A DNA stretch of 20,137 nucleotides from Bigelowiella natans CCMP2755. Its lineage: Eukaryota > Cercozoa > Chlorarachniophyceae. The stretch's first letter is position 1; each line of letters opens with the position of its first letter. The stretch covers positions 77,501 through 97,637 of the forward strand of contig ADNK01001072.1 in NCBI GenBank assembly GCA_000320545.1, in the 5' to 3' direction. The notes below the pieces were generated by a model that saw only the letters and a program-made list of their open reading frames with translations, ran no database searches and had not been told where the DNA came from. Positions 17,221-20,137 of this stretch are shown piece by piece. Position numbers and translations under genes: made by a program.

Positions 17221-19539
17221 TCATCCAACCCTACGACGGCGGAGGACCAACGCCCAAATTGCTGCAGCGGCCAGACCGAAAGTACCAGCGGCCACCGCCA
17301 CTGTTTTTACCACGCCACAAACCACTGAGGTTGGAGAATCACAACAACCTTCTTTTCGACTAACAATTCTGTTTGTTCCATGCAGTGCCTCGGCCTTTGA
17401 ATGTGGGTAGTAGCCGGTGACCTGAACGTAACCCAAAATTGCGACAATTTTTTTAATTAAATACTTCCGCACACGTTTAGATATACACACGAATAGAGAC
17501 TGTACACGCACGGAAGTCATGCACACGTGCTGTCTTTTTGTTGGTTTAAAATTAGCAGGGAAAGAACAGCTCGATTCGTGTTCATTCGTCCCTGCTGCTT
17601 GCATTACATCCTCACCGACCTTGCTCAAGTTGTCGAGTGCATTCACAGCCTAGACACATCATACACGAAGACAGTAATCAGGTCATTTGCGTGCTAGTGT
17701 TTGCGATGGAGCAGGCTAGTATGTGCGTGTTTTATAGAAGTAAGCATGGTGGGAGATTTATCATTTGCGAGGAGGAGGAAGTGCACCTTATCATCTATGT
17801 AGAAGTCAGCGTAAGGTTTACCCAGCCATATCTCATGGTATGCTATACCATTTGCCTACAATATCAACTATTCAATTGCCTTGTCGTCATCATCGTCATC
17901 ATCATCATCATCATCATCCCATCATATATTTTTTTGCTCTGTAACAGACTCGCGTGTATCATCAAAATAGTACCCTCAACTGACGCAATGATGTCTCCGC
18001 GTGCAGACCTGTTTGGTTGTTGTTTCAGGTAACACCATATGACAGAATATAGCAACCAGAGAAGAGAAGGAATGTAAGTTTATAAGAGCAACACAAGGCA
18101 AACGAAAAGACAGGATCGGTCAGATAATATTAGGGGAAGAAGCTTGTTGTTGCGAGACAACTACCACTTAGATTAGTGCCGTCGTATTCCAGATACGCGA
18201 TAACAACATTGTGCTAGGCGCGCGCGCGTGTGTGCGTGAAGGGGGGGAGGGGGGGGAGGGGGATATGTATGTGACTGACGATTGGCGAGGTAGGAGTTCC
18301 CTTTTGCTTCCTTCACCTTAATGATGATGATGATAACAACACATGCATGCATCCTTAATTATTCTTACAATTATGAGAACACACATAACTTCTTCGGAAA
18401 AGAACAAGGAAAATGCTGGTTGATGCTGCAGCTATACGCAGGCTAAAAACGGAGGAGCATATCGAAGATAGTGGAGATGGGTAAACATGGTTACTCACCC
18501 CCCTATCAGACATGATGATGATGTAGTGTCCTTCCGCATACCTGAAGTGTATGTAGCCGTGTTAACAACTAGCACTAACAACAACAGTCATCCAGTAGCA
18601 GCAGTAGCAGCAGCAGCGATAGTATGCTGTACGCAGTGGCTAACATAATCATTTATCATCATCGTCGTCGTAGGCATCGAACGCCTCCTCCTCCTCCCCT
18701 TCCACCATTTTACTGCTCGCTTCTACCTCGATTTGATAAATTCCACGACTCGAGAAACAGGTTCGCACTGATCGTAGCAGCATCCCTTGCTCGTCGTCGT
18801 CGTCGTCATCACGCCCTCTTCTTCTTCGTCCTAATAGTTGACACAACAGCAGCAGCAGCAGCAACAACAACAACAATAATTCGTACAGACAGGGAAGAAG
18901 ATAAACGTCATCAACGATAAGATTCTCCCGCTGGCGATTTCATTTCTGGGCAATAAAACGAACATAGTAGCTACAATGCGGCGTTGATTGGCGCTCAATC
19001 CACCCACCACTTTGATATAACACCCCAATTCTCAGTATCCCCAAGGAAAAGAATCACAGCATCCTTGCTTAGCAGCCAGGTCAATTTTGAACATTATTTA
19101 AGGCTTGAAAGGACGGGTTATGGAAGAGTATGCGAATACCCCGCAGCAACTACCTCGATCCCTGCTCGGCGCTGTCGTTGTGGAGACGTGAACATTGAGT
19201 CCAAGTCCACGCAAAACCTCCTGGGTGTGATTTCGCCTACAATGTCGTATTGTGATTGGATGCATGGGGATAATGCGAAGATGGTGTGATGATTCAGATG
19301 CCTATAAGCTGGCATGTTCTTAGTAGTACTTTTCTCGATGCGGTTATCGCAAAAGTCGCGCACTTGTTGCGGTGTTCCTTTTTATCATATTTGAGAGGGG
19401 GGAGGGGGGCGACAGCAAGCAAATGTGTTATTCTTCTGGTGAATGAGAGACGGTCATTGCTTTCTTCCATCTTCCAGTACCACATCAAAAGGCTATCAGC
19501 ATCATTATATAGTCACACATCATCATCATCATCATCATC

Positions 19540-19589
<50 letters not shown>

Positions 19590-20121
19590 CATATCATGAT
19601 CATCCCTAATACGCTGCATGCAACAAATACCCAAACTTGATTGATTGACATGTGTAATAATATGTACGATAACAACCTAAAACAGCGAAATCTGTCTTCT
19701 CCACCAAGATAGCCTTGAATGGTACCTTTCCTTGCAGCATCGATTTTATGACTCCAGACGTGTAAAACTCACCTGAAAACAACCCATTGAAGTAAGTTGT
19801 TCAGGAGGTGAAAAGTAGTACTCATTCCCCTCATTCCCCCCCCCCCCCCCCCCCTTAAGGGCTAAGACAATTGTTAGGCATGCTTAGCTACTTCACTACC
19901 AATGCATCTAACCTTACTGTTATGGCCAATCACCTCGGTTTCCCTAGAACTTTTGCTGTTATGCCCCCACCATATCTACTTGTGATCGTGCACCCACGGA
20001 CAGAGAACGCCTTCAAGATGACGACCTTAGTTTGCCTCTCCTCAGAAATCCATTTCGCGGAATTCACATATTGAGCGAAATAAACACGATGGGATGTCGA
20101 TACTGCTGCAGCGTCTGGGTA
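17221..20121 (-). CDS. Nucleotidyltransferase-HAD fusion with C-terminal membrane anchor (at least 9 exons, N-terminus off the right edge)
   Basis: Resembles sugar/alcohol-phosphate nucleotidyltransferases fused to a HAD phosphatase-like domain, as in capsule-type glycan synthesis. Exons, 5' to 3': 19980-20121, 19677-19772, 19154-19236, 18727-18767, 18499-18541, 18165-18213, 17974-18008, 17787-17855, 17221-17649; phases 1,1,0,2,0,1,0,0, all GT-AG. Exons 1-2 give SEFYTSGVIKSML, then PFKAILVEKTDFAVLG, the C-terminal 'gEfYiS.vi..ml..g' signature of the transferase. HAD motif I is RRFCVDLDSM, then EPVSRVVEFIKS. Motif II is GHYIIIMSDRG, and LRQLRANGIAYHEI leads to GKPYADFYIDDK, the motif III/IV region. 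The C-terminus has VAVAAGTFGLAAAAIWALVL followed by RRRR, a tail anchor. Motif I lacks the usual Gly-Thr after the second Asp (here Ser-Met), so phosphatase activity is doubtful. The last exon may hold a 105-bp intron (17422-17526). The start lies beyond the window. Confidence 0.8.
17886..17918. repeat. (ATC)n microsatellite in an intron
   Basis: An ATC/GTC array lies in intron 17856-17973 of the nucleotidyltransferase-HAD gene. It yields a spurious poly-Met frame on the minus strand. Confidence 0.95.
18214..18263. repeat. Alternating GC/GT tract and G-rich tract in an intron
   Basis: GCGCGCGCGTGTGTGCGTG (about 18218-18236) is followed by runs GGGGGGGAGGGGGGGGAGGGGG at 18241-18262, just upstream of the exon start at 18213 on the minus strand. 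On the transcript the tract is C-rich and serves as the pyrimidine tract of intron 18214-18498. The + strand could form Z-DNA and a quadruplex. Confidence 0.85.
19517..19590. repeat. (ATC)n and (TA)n microsatellites in an intron
   Basis: ATC array 19517-19540 and TA array 19543-19580 lie in intron 19237-19676, between the transferase part and HAD motif I. They account for the poly-Ser and poly-Tyr/Ile frames. Confidence 0.9.
19836..19854. repeat. Poly-C run of 19
   Basis: Nineteen consecutive C at 19836-19854 lie in intron 19773-19979 of the nucleotidyltransferase-HAD gene. The length is likely to vary or be miscalled. Confidence 0.95.
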
Positions 20122-20137
20122 CTAAGATGAGTATGAA

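Noticed and set aside
19118-19488. Minus-strand frames upstream of HAD motif I as exons
   Set aside because: The transferase exon ending at 19677 (phase 1) joins the exon starting at 19236 (phase 1) directly and gives the expected FAVLG-to-RRFCVDLD order, so these lie in an intron.

Overview
This window is nuclear DNA from a eukaryote, most likely a single-celled alga or another protist. Every gene I can reconstruct is broken by short GT-AG spliceosomal introns. Simple-sequence repeats are everywhere, and TAA, TAG and TGA all act as stops. I see no bacterial operons, insertion sequences, CRISPR arrays, rRNA or tRNA. The exact lineage cannot be read from the sequence. A fused sugar-nucleotidyltransferase/HAD protein, a fucosyltransferase-like Golgi protein and a one-domain DOT1-like methylase would suit a stramenopile, haptophyte or similar alga, but that is inference.

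Layout. (1) 716-2280 (+): five-exon DOT1-like class I methyltransferase. (2) 4250-2997 (-): membrane-anchored RING-H2 ubiquitin ligase, tail to tail with gene 1, with one unresolved splice junction. (3) 6751-5275 (-): five-exon gene of unknown function. (4) 11246 to about 7470 (-): fucosyltransferase-like type II membrane protein in at least ten small exons, with an HVRRGD motif split over two exons. (5) 11583-12985 (+): two-exon DCC1/DSCC1, head to head with gene 4 across 336 bp. (6) 15701-13682 (-): three-exon protein with a signal peptide, a Cys-containing ectodomain, five membrane helices and a long tail, of no family I recognise. (7) beyond 20121 to 17221 (-): nucleotidyltransferase C-terminus fused to a HAD-type domain and a C-terminal membrane anchor, in at least nine exons, running off the right edge.

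Most of these genes have no long open frame. I rebuilt them by chaining short exons whose intron phases agree and whose joins create recognisable motifs (YGE/DVGSGRG, HVRRGD, GHYIIIMSDRG, GKPYADFYIDDK, RING-H2). The long low-complexity frames (poly-His, poly-Ser, poly-Asp, poly-Leu) are microsatellites read as codons.

Two kinds of non-coding DNA stand out. Introns carry the microsatellites: GT, AT, GA, ATC/GAT and TAC arrays. All six long GT/CA arrays inside introns have GT on the sense strand. Intergenic gaps instead are rich in TGCATGCA, ACATGT and GCTAGC words and contain several hairpins. The genes have no evident common pathway; genes 4 and 7 both fit glycan synthesis, and gene 5 acts in chromosome cohesion and replication.
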